Shown: positions 19,369 through 28,606, counted from the stretch's first letter. The stretch: 64,000 nt of DNA from an uncultured Bacteroidales bacterium (GCA_945833885.1 CAMAFY010000006.1:31113-95112); one strand, 5' to 3'. The notes: a model not told the origin generated them from the letters alone. Made by a program: numbers and translations.

Positions 19369-21807
19369 TTACACTCTATCAACAATATTCTCCAAGTTCT
19401 TCAACTTGACCAGCATGAATGCCATACGTTCGTTTCCCCAATACTTATTAGGGATGTCTTTGACATCGAATAGTAACTTTTGCAATTCCGCATCAGTATC
19501 ACTTGGTTTCTTTATTCGAATCATGAAGTAAGCTGAATGGTTTGGAGATTCAGGATAGCCTTCTTTTCCCAACTTTTCCTTTGTCCAAACATCATGTTTC
19601 GTGCGGACAATTTTACAGAGATTGCCTACATACTTCTCTCCCTTGACATATAGGAGTAGATATTTCGCCTGATTCCATGGAGAGTCGGCAATTTTATCCA
19701 ATGGTATGTTGTACCAAAGATTGTCATATGTCCATTGACGTTTCTTTTCACTACCAGCAACAGCCACCATCACCAAATCATCAGACAGCATGCCTGCCTT
19801 TTCCTCCTCGGTGACATAGGCCAATGTGCGTTGTGGCTTGGCTTTCGCCACATGGGTATCTACTGCCGTATACTTCATCAAGATATCATTCAAATGTTCT
19901 CTCAACAAGGAATCGCTATTGGGTAGCAGAGGGAAAGCACCAATGTTTACGCTATCCACACTCGCGCTGTAATAACGCTTCTTGATGTATTCGTCGCTGC
20001 CACGACCGGGAAAAAGAATGTAGCCACCGATTATTTCCTTTGAACGGTACGGCTCATGTTCCTTGCTATAGTAAATGGCATCACGGTAACGGTGCATTTG
20101 GTTGATAGCTTCTGTTGGCGGATAGTCACCGCCAGGCATGTTGGCGTTTTCGACAAAGTCTTGTTCCTCAAAATCCTTGTCAAGTTTCTTGTCGTTGATG
20201 ACACGATACTTTGCATCATACAAGTATGTCAAGACCACTTCTCCTGATGCCTTACGAATATTAAGAACAATGTCTGGACGCTGCTCTGTTGTTGCTGTAT
20301 TTATGCCCATACCATATTCGTCCTTGCCACTTGTGCGGTTGAACGTATGCTGGTAGTGAAGAGTTACCACGTCCCCTTCATGTGCAGCAAGTCGTTCCTT
20401 GCGTTCATCCGTATCACTCTCCTCTGCCTTCGGGTAATGGTATTCTACAATATGTTCCAGGGAGGAATTGGTAAAGGGGTTGAGCAGAGTTCCTTTGGGT
20501 TCTGTTATCAATTGCTCGTGTGACGGCTTGTTATGGTCAATGCCCATGGCGTCGGCCACCAGTTTCTTCATCTTGATGAAGCACCACAGCTCGTAGATTT
20601 CCCATATCTGCAAAGTGCCGATGTTCGCAGCTCCATTATAGAGGTCAATACCTCTTTTCAGTTTCAACCAGTCTTTGTATATCTGTTGATACCCCAATCG
20701 GCTTTGCAGCACAAGGCTTTCTTGTTTCATTCCGTCGAAGCGTCCCACAATCTTGAAGAATGGGTGTTTCGACAATCTTCTCAGAGAATCCTGATAGCCT
20801 ATCCACATCTGCCGATGGCGTTCAGAAAGCTCCTGCGAAGAACTGAGCACGGTGGCTATTATCGAGGAAAGCCTTCGTCCGATGCTCTGAAGGGTATATT
20901 TCACGAAACGGTTCTCCATCGTGTCGTGTGTAGAGCGAATCTCATTATAGCCGAAGTAATACTCCTCCAGCTTTCCTTCCTTCTCCACTTCTCCATAGCG
21001 TTCTTCCATAGCAGGAGTCCAGAACTTAATCTGCTCCGCTTTTCTTGATGTGCGGAAGTTCACAATCTGTGAATGAGGATTCTGTATCACACGCTTTACG
21101 TTCTTCACGTAATCATCCACAACGCTTTGGAATGCCGCCATCCATGTGGCATCGGTGTTGATCCGTCCTCGACTGAATTGTTGAAGCGTGATGCTCAGAT
21201 AGCGATAGATGACATTCTCGTATTCCTCGTTAACCTCTCGCAGGAGTGACTTGTAATCGTTCTTTGTATCAAGTTTCGGCGATACTACGTCAAACGTCAC
21301 ATAACTGTCCTTGCGGATTCCATTCTTCTGATAGGTGAAATCGAGCTTGAACACTCCAGGCTCGTTCAGGAAATCCAACTCTCCCGTAAGTGATTTTTCC
21401 TCCCGTCCATTCTGTTCCTCATCCAAAAAGAAGCTATCCTCAACATCTTTGCGCACATGGCGTATTTCCGGTACAGAGTCTTTATCTACGCCATGGAAGA
21501 GCAAACGAACCTGATATTTGCACGTTTCATAGATGACTGGCCACAGCCCTTCCCACGCCTTGCCACCTTCGAGTCTTGTATCCTCATCATCGTCCGTTTT
21601 CTTTCCTGTTATTGGACTATATAGGCAAAGCCTGCATTCATCTTTCGAGGTATAACGACAATATGCCTCTGGCGCATCAATACTGGGATTGTCTCTCCTT
21701 GTATAATTGATGCGTCCCTTGAAGCGTTCCCAAGAATAGCAGATGTCCTGTGTGCGGACAATCACCTCGTAGTCGGGATGTATGAATCTTAAAACCTCTG
21801 TCTGCAT
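19369..21807 (-). CDS. DUF2357/McrC-like PD-(D/E)XK nuclease subunit (LlaJI R2-like)
   Basis: 812 aa; C-terminal nuclease-like core RPDIVLNIRKASGEVVLTYLYDAKYRV; adjacent to McrB-like GTPase and two m5C MTases. Confidence 0.8.
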   Translation of the reverse strand: MQTEVLRFIHPDYEVIVRTQDICYSWERFKGRINYTRRDNPSIDAPEAYCRYTSKDECRLCLYSPITGKKTDDDEDTRLEGGKAWEGLWPVIYETCKYQVRLLFHGVDKDSVPEIRHVRKDVEDSFFLDEEQNGREEKSLTGELDFLNEPGVFKLDFTYQKNGIRKDSYVTFDVVSPKLDTKNDYKSLLREVNEEYENVIYRYLSITLQQFSRGRINTDATWMAAFQSVVDDYVKNVKRVIQNPHSQIVNFRTSRKAEQIKFWTPAMEERYGEVEKEGKLEEYYFGYNEIRSTHDTMENRFVKYTLQSIGRRLSSIIATVLSSSQELSERHRQMWIGYQDSLRRLSKHPFFKIVGRFDGMKQESLVLQSRLGYQQIYKDWLKLKRGIDLYNGAANIGTLQIWEIYELWCFIKMKKLVADAMGIDHNKPSHEQLITEPKGTLLNPFTNSSLEHIVEYHYPKAEESDTDERKERLAAHEGDVVTLHYQHTFNRTSGKDEYGMGINTATTEQRPDIVLNIRKASGEVVLTYLYDAKYRVINDKKLDKDFEEQDFVENANMPGGDYPPTEAINQMHRYRDAIYYSKEHEPYRSKEIIGGYILFPGRGSDEYIKKRYYSASVDSVNIGAFPLLPNSDSLLREHLNDILMKYTAVDTHVAKAKPQRTLAYVTEEEKAGMLSDDLVMVAVAGSEKKRQWTYDNLWYNIPLDKIADSPWNQAKYLLLYVKGEKYVGNLCKIVRTKHDVWTKEKLGKEGYPESPNHSAYFMIRIKKPSDTDAELQKLLFDVKDIPNKYWGNERMAFMLVKLKNLENIVDRV

Positions 21808-21824
21808 AAGCCTATTCTATACGA

Positions 21825-23780
21825 TTATGGCCAGAAACGAGTGAACTCCTGATTGTCCAGTCGGTCAATCATTTCCTGTATCTTCTCCTTTGCCGTTTGT
21901 TGGTGCTCTTTGACAACGTCTGTCTTTTCTTCTGTGTCGTCATTCTCTGATTCTGCATCAGCCGATGATTCTTTGATGTCTGGTGCAATAGCCATCAACC
22001 ATTCCAATCGGTTATCATACGCCACGCCAACTTTTGCCTTGTACTCTCTTGACAAAGCAAACATTTCTGCATCGCCTTCAATACGCGGCAAAATCTTCAT
22101 CAGCATGATGTTGTTGACGGATTGGGCGATGGCTTCGGTCAAGTCCTTGCCCTCGTCGAGCATCACACCCACCATAATGGTCAGTTCGTTCAGCACACGG
22201 TAGCTCACCTCAAAAGGAGTTCCTTTCAACGCCTTGTTAATTTCCTCCAACTGTGCAGGAAGTTTTTCTATCAACTCTTCTGCAACATCTGGATGTGCCT
22301 CCAGCACCTCGTCAGCAGTCACATATCGACGAGCGAACGCATTCTGCCATTTCTCTTGCTCTGCCTCAGGCAGGTACTCCAGGTTCTTGCTTCCACCGAA
22401 CATATTTCGCAGGTTACCGCCATTCATTTCGATGGTCATGGCTCGGTCAATCACTTTACGGGAGAATTGATGCGTTGTGTCATCCATATTGACCGTACCG
22501 ATGATTACCACATTGTCGGGAAGAGTTAGGCCTTCAGTGGTTAAATCTGTACGCCCTCCCACCTCTTCATCTATATCGTTTTCTGTATCAATGCCAAAGA
22601 GTTTAAGGTAGATATCTCTATCTGTCAGATTACTGCAGAAAGGCTCTCCCGTTTGAGCATTCTTTGTGTGGGGCATTTCTGATAACTCACGGAAATACTG
22701 TGCATCGATTATTGGTTCTGTCTTGACCTTAGTCATATCCACCACTCCTGTTTCCTTATCTTTCGGATGCTTGCGAGTTTCCAATATGCTCAGAAGCTCT
22801 GCAAAGTACTGTTCCACTGGCGCAAGATTCATTTCATCGAGACAAACAAAGAATGGCACCTTAGGGAACATCTTAGCCTTCACCAAGAATTTGACAAACT
22901 TCGTAAACTGATAACCAGGTTTACTACCGAGACGACTATAGTAGCCCAACAATTCGGTTGAGTCATGCCAATTCGGTTTCACCTCTATCATGCAGTAGTT
23001 ACCAGGTGTAGTACCTGCCTTGTCTTGCAAATACTTTGGGCATGACTTAAAGGCGAACTCACGAACTATGCGGCTCTTGCCTGTACCAGAAATTCCTGCG
23101 AGAAGCAAGAATGGCTTTGACTTGATAGCTGTGACAAAATGTTTGTACAAAAATTGTTGGGGCGAGTATGAGACGAATGCTTCATCAACTTCTTCATATT
23201 GACTTTCTTTCCCATCATCTTTGTACTCAAATGTGTTTGTGACCCACACGTCAAAGACTCCATTGTCTGCTTTTTTAATGTGAAGGTCAGAATAACCTCC
23301 TGCAAGATAATTACGAATTGTAAACTTTGTAGTCTTATGTTCTCCTTTATTATTTATGTAGGAAACTTCCTCCAAGAGACCATTGAAATAGAAACGATTA
23401 TCTATTTCACCATTCTTTTTCTTTACATCTTTTCTTGGATTCCAAGTCTGGGTGCGAGATTCCACTTTAATCCCATCTATGGTAAAGAATGCATCCAATA
23501 AAGCCAATTGGTCGAAAACGAATGCCGAAGAGAAAGGCTCTGTTCTATGAATGGCAGAATTGTCATACTTGCGAGGCAGAATAGAGGCTATGAACAAAAT
23601 GGCCTTTTGGAGGTTTTCTTTGTTATACCTTACCGTGATTTGTTCTCCTGCATCGCGGAATAACTCATAATGTTCATTGTCAAGAAACAAGTCTGTATTC
23701 TTGGCGTCACCTGCATTTGGAGTGCGATAGCTCGCATTGGTGTCATTGATATGTTTTGCAATTTCATCCATATTATTCAT
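21825..23780 (-). CDS. McrB-type AAA+ GTPase restriction subunit (LlaJI R1-like)
   Basis: 651 aa; Walker A LLLAGISGTGKSRIVREFA, Walker B VPFFVCLDEMNLAPVEQYFAELLSILE, GTVNMDDTTHQFSRKVIDRA. Confidence 0.88.
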   Translation of the reverse strand: MNNMDEIAKHINDTNASYRTPNAGDAKNTDLFLDNEHYELFRDAGEQITVRYNKENLQKAILFIASILPRKYDNSAIHRTEPFSSAFVFDQLALLDAFFTIDGIKVESRTQTWNPRKDVKKKNGEIDNRFYFNGLLEEVSYINNKGEHKTTKFTIRNYLAGGYSDLHIKKADNGVFDVWVTNTFEYKDDGKESQYEEVDEAFVSYSPQQFLYKHFVTAIKSKPFLLLAGISGTGKSRIVREFAFKSCPKYLQDKAGTTPGNYCMIEVKPNWHDSTELLGYYSRLGSKPGYQFTKFVKFLVKAKMFPKVPFFVCLDEMNLAPVEQYFAELLSILETRKHPKDKETGVVDMTKVKTEPIIDAQYFRELSEMPHTKNAQTGEPFCSNLTDRDIYLKLFGIDTENDIDEEVGGRTDLTTEGLTLPDNVVIIGTVNMDDTTHQFSRKVIDRAMTIEMNGGNLRNMFGGSKNLEYLPEAEQEKWQNAFARRYVTADEVLEAHPDVAEELIEKLPAQLEEINKALKGTPFEVSYRVLNELTIMVGVMLDEGKDLTEAIAQSVNNIMLMKILPRIEGDAEMFALSREYKAKVGVAYDNRLEWLMAIAPDIKESSADAESENDDTEEKTDVVKEHQQTAKEKIQEMIDRLDNQEFTRFWP

Positions 23781-24846
23781 GTATTATATGGTTTACGATA
23801 AGATAATAGAGAACTGCATATATTGTATTTACACTTACTGCATTACCAGCTTGTTTGTAAAGAGAACCATTTGCCACTCCTGCATTTTGACCATTAGTGG
23901 CAAACTCTGGAGGAAACCCTTGAAGCATAAATGCTTCTTGTGGAGTCAATTTTCTAATGTCGAGTTTTGCTAATTGCTCTTTCGTATAATCTTCAACATG
24001 ATTTATTGCTCCATGAGATTCTATAAAGTCTTGACTATAGTAATTGTCTTGACATGCCCTATGCATTTTGTGCATAGAAGCAGTAAGTGTCCTTGCTATC
24101 AATTGGTTTATATCCGAACGCGACTTAAAATTAGCTGATCCATCAGCCAAAATCGTAGGTTTCAATCGCTCCGACAAAAAGTATCTTGCATCGACATGTT
24201 CCTCCAACAAATCCAGAGTGGTATTATAATTCTGTACTCCAAGTTGCTGATAATGTTCATCAAAAAGAGCCTTTACATTACCTGGTGTATATTGTGCCAC
24301 AAAATCGTCAGGAATATTTTCTGTGGTGGCAAAGATTAGAACTCTGCTTCGTTTCTGAGGAAGATGAAAATCAACGGTATTGAAAATGTTCGGAAAGACA
24401 TGATACCCTAAGCGTTCAAGTTCCTGTTGAATGCGTGCATAAGTGTTCCCATTATCATGTCTAGTTAGGTTTTTTACATTTTCCAGTAAGACATATCGAG
24501 GATGTTTGACTTGCAAGATGTCCATTATCCTAAAGAACATTTGACCACGGTCTTCGTTGAAGCCTGCTTGACCACCCATTACGCTGAAGGTTTGACAAGG
24601 GAAGCCTCCTGTCAATAAATCAAAATTTGGTAACCCTTCTATGTTGTCGGGATTGGCTGTAAAGGCAACTATATCTCCCATATCTACTTCGCCCTCTACA
24701 TTGTAGTTTGATTGATATGTGAGTTTGGCTTTTGAGTCTATTTCTGAATATCCGATACACTCAAAAGGCATTATTCCGTCTTGCGTAAGAAGATCTAATG
24801 CGCGACGAAATCCACCAATACCAGAGAATAACTCTAAGTGTCTCAT
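23773..24846 (-). CDS. DNA (cytosine-5-)-methyltransferase
   Basis: 357 aa; LELFSGIGGFRRALDLL, GGFPCQTFSVMGGQ, LLENVKNL, QAGNAVSVNTI; overlaps the McrB-like start by 8 bp. Confidence 0.95.
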   Translation of the reverse strand: MRHLELFSGIGGFRRALDLLTQDGIMPFECIGYSEIDSKAKLTYQSNYNVEGEVDMGDIVAFTANPDNIEGLPNFDLLTGGFPCQTFSVMGGQAGFNEDRGQMFFRIMDILQVKHPRYVLLENVKNLTRHDNGNTYARIQQELERLGYHVFPNIFNTVDFHLPQKRSRVLIFATTENIPDDFVAQYTPGNVKALFDEHYQQLGVQNYNTTLDLLEEHVDARYFLSERLKPTILADGSANFKSRSDINQLIARTLTASMHKMHRACQDNYYSQDFIESHGAINHVEDYTKEQLAKLDIRKLTPQEAFMLQGFPPEFATNGQNAGVANGSLYKQAGNAVSVNTIYAVLYYLIVNHIIHE

Positions 24847-24847
24847 G

Positions 24848-25981
24848 TTACCTTATAAATTTCATTATGCCATCACCTATAGCTTTGGCGAGTTTTACAG
24901 GGACTGCATTGCCGACTTGGGCATACCACATGTTTTGAGCACCAGTTATAACATAATCATCAGGAAATGTCTGGATTCTGGCAGCTTCTCGAGGACTCAA
25001 CCCTCTTGATTCCCAAGGATGAATATACATATTACAATCAAACTTCATGTGTGAGGTAATTGTTTTACATATCTGTGTTTCATCCAATTTGAAATATTTG
25101 TCCTTGAATATGCCATTACGACTTTTATAAGGCATAATATCTGCAATTGATGGATGAAGGGAATTCGCACCTTGTGGTAATCTTCGATAAATCTCTATGT
25201 CGCGAGGATTATTGTAACGATTCTTGTGATTATAAAGTTTCGTTAGCTTTTTGTCACCATTTATAAAATGATAAAAATCAGTTTCTGGATATGTAAAATC
25301 ACATATTGTAAAACCAGATTCTGCATTCTCGATATCTTTTGCCCCTTTTTCTTTTCTTGCTTCAAGGTGTGGAAGGCCTTCTAGTGCATCTTTTAAAACG
25401 AATGGTTTTCTCTTGTTTTCAAATATTGCTTCGAAAATATCTGACGGCTCTATCCCAAGTCGATTACCAATCATAATGAACCGTTCTCTGTTCTGAGGCA
25501 CACCAAAATCTTGTGCACGCAACAGACGATAGTCAAACAGATATTCTTCTCCAAGGAAATCCTTGAAGTTCTGTTTAATCTCGTCTATCTTATTTGACAT
25601 GCCCTTGACATTCTCCATGACAAAGAACATTGGACGCACTTTGCTAAGGAATGTCAAGTACGCCTTGTACAGTTGATTTCTTGGATCATCAAGAATTCTT
25701 TGTCTATTTGCCATTGAGAAGCCTTGACAAGGAGGTCCTCCACAAACTAATGTTATATCGGAGAGATACTCATTGTATTCATCTAAATGCATATTCAGTT
25801 CGTTAATATCTCCAACATAATAATGTTCATCACTTAGTTGGTGATTGGCTTTATATGTATTACAAAATGTCTCGACTATTTCGTTTACGAACCACGGCGT
25901 AAACCCAGCCTGTTCCATTCCTAGACTAAGTCCACCACAACCTGCAAACAGGTCAACCATTTTGTATAGTTTTTTCGGCAT
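24848..25981 (-). CDS. DNA (cytosine-5-)-methyltransferase
   Basis: 377 aa; MVDLFAGCGGLSLGMEQAGF, GGPPCQGFSMANRQ, VMENVKGM, QVGNAVPVKLA; one base from the second MTase. Confidence 0.95.
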   Translation of the reverse strand: MPKKLYKMVDLFAGCGGLSLGMEQAGFTPWFVNEIVETFCNTYKANHQLSDEHYYVGDINELNMHLDEYNEYLSDITLVCGGPPCQGFSMANRQRILDDPRNQLYKAYLTFLSKVRPMFFVMENVKGMSNKIDEIKQNFKDFLGEEYLFDYRLLRAQDFGVPQNRERFIMIGNRLGIEPSDIFEAIFENKRKPFVLKDALEGLPHLEARKEKGAKDIENAESGFTICDFTYPETDFYHFINGDKKLTKLYNHKNRYNNPRDIEIYRRLPQGANSLHPSIADIMPYKSRNGIFKDKYFKLDETQICKTITSHMKFDCNMYIHPWESRGLSPREAARIQTFPDDYVITGAQNMWYAQVGNAVPVKLAKAIGDGIMKFIR

Positions 25982-26072
25982 ATTATCTCTTATGCTTTAT
26001 TTGATTCAACTTCTTTAATGCCAGGATTTGCTCCTTCCACTTTATTTGTTTAAATCTTACCTACCTTGTTCA

Positions 26073-26411
26073 TCAAACTTTTTGTCTCCCGCAATTCCTT
26101 TTGCAAGAGGCGTACGTGTTCTGCCAATTGTTCTTGGCTTGGGACATTATGACATGATTAACAGCAAACAGCATTTCTCCACCACATTGGTGGAGTTTTG
26201 AAGTCATCAATTCTGCACCAACTTGGTGCATTTTCTCTGCGCCAATTACTGAAACAAGTTGTTTCAGTTTTTCTATATTCTTGGCACTGAATAGATGGCG
26301 ATGCTTAGTGCCTGCTATCCAATCCGCGCAGTCCGCATCGATGTGAATGTCATGCGACTTCACGATATATGGCTCAGCCTGTGGCTGTATGTTTCTATTT
26401 TTCTGTGTCAT
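26073..26411 (-). pseudogene. Possible frameshifted remnant (DUF1016-like N-terminus?)
   Basis: IHIDADCADWIAGTKHRHLFSAKNIEKLKQLV start; a shifted frame continues as SQEQLAEHVRLLQKELRETKSLMNKVGKI* downstream. Confidence 0.4.
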
Positions 26412-27013
26412 TGCTCAAATGGTTCTTTTTGTTTCACTTCCCAATGCCCTGTCTTATTGCTACCTACATACTTTATGAAATTCAAATCACGAAGAACGTA
26501 GAGGTCTCGTTTGATAGTCTTCTCGGAAACATTAAACATTGTTGCAAGACCTGAAACGTTTATCGGGACATTTGTCGGGACATTTGTCGGGACATTTACC
26601 GTGCTACTTTTTATTATCTCGTAAATTTTTCGCTGTCTTTCAGTAAGTTGCGATAATTTTACCATGTTATTTACAGGGACATTTACCGTGTCATTATCTT
26701 GGTCGGTGCTTGGTCGGTCAAACTCCTTCTCAGTTGTCCATTCTGCCATCAAAGTTGCCTTCAAAATGAAGGCATCGGCATGGAATGATGGAATGGCGCA
26801 ACCCTTAGTTTCCAGTTCACTACAGATTCTGTCGATACCTTCGCCAAACTCTTTCACGTATTTGTATGCCTTTAGATATTGGGCTATCTTGGGATTACGA
26901 GAGAAATGGGTGTGACGGATGTTGTCTGGTCGCACCAGTCCAGGAAGATTACCAGGAGTCTCGAAGACAATACGGTCATCAAACATCTTTATCTGTATCT
27001 CTTCTATTGTCAT
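26408..27013 (-). pseudogene. N-terminally truncated AlbA_2/RecG-like ATP-binding regulator (C-terminal half)
   Basis: MFDDRIVFETPGNLPGLVRPDNIRHTHFSRNPKIAQYLKAYKYVKEFGEGIDRI begins mid-domain; C-terminal winged helix retained; NVPTNVPTNVPINV linker repeat. Confidence 0.65.
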
Positions 27014-27022
27014 CGTTTAGGC

Positions 27023-27238
27023 TTATTTCTCTTGACTAAACTCTTCTTGTCTAACCAACTCCTGTACTGGTACCTCTAGAGCATTAGCGATAGCGATAAG
27101 TGCCTCAAGGCTTGGTTGCGTGGTATTGGTCACCCACTTGGAAACAGTAGCAGGATCCTTACCGAGTTTGTCAGACAGCCATTTGTTGTTCAAATCGCGT
27201 TCAGCAAGAACAACTCTTATACGATTTAACTTTGCCAT
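27023..27238 (-). CDS. XRE-family HTH regulator
   Basis: 71 aa; NNKWLSDKLGKDPATVSKWVTNTTQPSLEALIAIANALEVPVQEL. Confidence 0.88.
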   Translation of the reverse strand: MAKLNRIRVVLAERDLNNKWLSDKLGKDPATVSKWVTNTTQPSLEALIAIANALEVPVQELVRQEEFSQEK

Positions 27239-27260
27239 AATGGATTCCTCTTATTTGAGG

Positions 27261-27269
27261 GCAAAGATA
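27261..27269 (-). promoter_or_regulatory. Candidate -7 element for the XRE-led unit
   Basis: Minus strand TATCTTTGC (TAnnTTTG); no clear -33 element. Confidence 0.4.
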
Positions 27270-27543
27270 CAAATAAATAATTGTTAAAATGTGAAACAAT
27301 CAAAAAGCTGGAATATTTCAGCTAAAATTTGATTAAAAAACCAATCTTTTGATGTCAATATGACAAATACACACATACTATAATATAGTATGTAATAGGC
27401 ATGCGGTTCGGAAAGCTGTATGGTAACTGATTCGGGATCAACCGTAGAAAGTACGGTAACATCCACGCAATAGTAACAAACGAAAAAACGGCTTATTAAA
27501 ATTATAAATTCACATTATGAGTCGCACCTTTTCCGGAAAACAA

Positions 27544-27631
27544 AAACATCGGACTTCTTTGAGGCAAACATCCGTACTTTCGATGCAAAACATCCGTACT
27601 TTTGCTCAAAGAAGTCCGATGTTTTGCAACT
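27544..27631. repeat. 22-bp tandem repeat array upstream of the RM island
   Basis: AAACATCGGACTTCTTTGAGGC / AAACATCCGTACTTTCGATGCA / AAACATCCGTACTTTTGCTCAA / AGAAGTCCGATGTTTTGCAACT; outer units are mutually complementary. Confidence 0.75.
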
Positions 27632-27670
27632 TCCGGACACCATTGTTCTGCATCTTCCCGACCGCTATCC

Positions 27671-28074
27671 CTCTCCCTCCACAAAAAAAGTTTTTGGAAA
27701 ATCTCCTACATTTCCTACACCACACCACTAATCATCCTGTATTTACTGACGATTTCGGGTGAAGGATAGGGTGTAGGATGCGTCCAAAGGTGTAGGACTA
27801 TCCTACATCTTTCATCTGTTCGTCCTGTCTTCCTCCCCATGTTTTCGTTCTGGAAGCGTTCTATAAGGCGTGGCTTCGTGCAAGATGAAGAAGAAAAATG
27901 CAAGAATGATGCAAGAATCGGCCGGAAAACCTGCATAATCCTACACCAATCCTACATCCTACGCCTTATCCTACACCCTATCCTTCACCCGAAATCCCTT
28001 GTAAACACTACAGGTTTCTCCGACGGGTGTAGGAAATGTAGGAGATTTTCCAAAAACTTTTTTTTGTAGAGAGA
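27671..28074. repeat. About 400-bp imperfect palindromic element
   Basis: Left AAAAAAAGTTTTTGGAAAATCTCCTACATTTCCTACAC (27680-27720) and GATTTCGGGTGAAGGATAGGGTGTAGGAT (27751-27779) recur inverted at 28027-28066 and 27968-27996. Confidence 0.85.
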
Positions 28075-28079
28075 GCGTA

Positions 28080-28560
28080 CTACAATAGACGAGAGATGAA
28101 CTTGAAGACAAACGCCTTGATGCGGCTTGTTGCCTTGAGTCCGAACTTCTTTGCATCAAGCTTCTCCATGATGAATTTATAGAAGTTTCGTATGAGTGCC
28201 GTAAGCAGAAGAAATACCGTGTTTTCTCCCATGAAGGATTTTGGAAGCCTGTTCCAGCCGAATCTGTTGTTCATGTCATCGAAGATGCGTTCGCTTCGCG
28301 CACCTTTTCTCGCCATGGCATAACTCGAGCAAGCTCGGTTCTGCTCATCTGGCTTAACGAAAACGTTCCTTCCCTCCACGGAGGTTGTAGAATTCGGCTA
28401 TCTCTCTTTCGGAAGACTTGTGGTCATTTGTAAGGATGCAGTTGTAGGTGTATTCTCCTTCCCACAGGTCAAGCTCACCGTCCATCCGCTTCTGTCTTTG
28501 AATCACAAGACGGTATGCCATCCCTTTCCATTTCTCAACAAGGACGGAGTTCTGTTCATA
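28080..28560 (-). pseudogene. IS1380-type transposase remnant interrupted by a short repeat
   Basis: WKGMAYRLVIQRQKRMDGELDLWEGEYTYNCILTNDHKSSEREIAEFYNLRG then, after an insert, ARSERIFDDMNNRFGWNRLPKSFMGENTVFLLLTALIRNFYKFIM...LKATSRIKAFVFKF. Confidence 0.8.
28304..28365 (+). repeat. Dispersed short repeat, copy 2 (inside IS1380-type remnant)
   Basis: cttttctcgccatggcataactcgagcaagctcggttctgctcatctggcttaacgaaaacg. Confidence 0.8.
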
Positions 28561-28565
28561 CTCAA

Positions 28566-28606
28566 CCCAAGTTTGACTAAAAAAATTTTTTATGGTCAAA
28601 CTTGGG
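28566..28606. repeat. Inverted repeat, possible IS end or terminator
   Basis: CCCAAGTTTGAC-(TAAAAAAATTTTTTATG)-GTCAAACTTGGG. Confidence 0.6.

Noticed and set aside
27839-28069. Small ORFs in the 27.7-28.1 kb region
   Set aside because: Translations of the palindromic element with no domain support.
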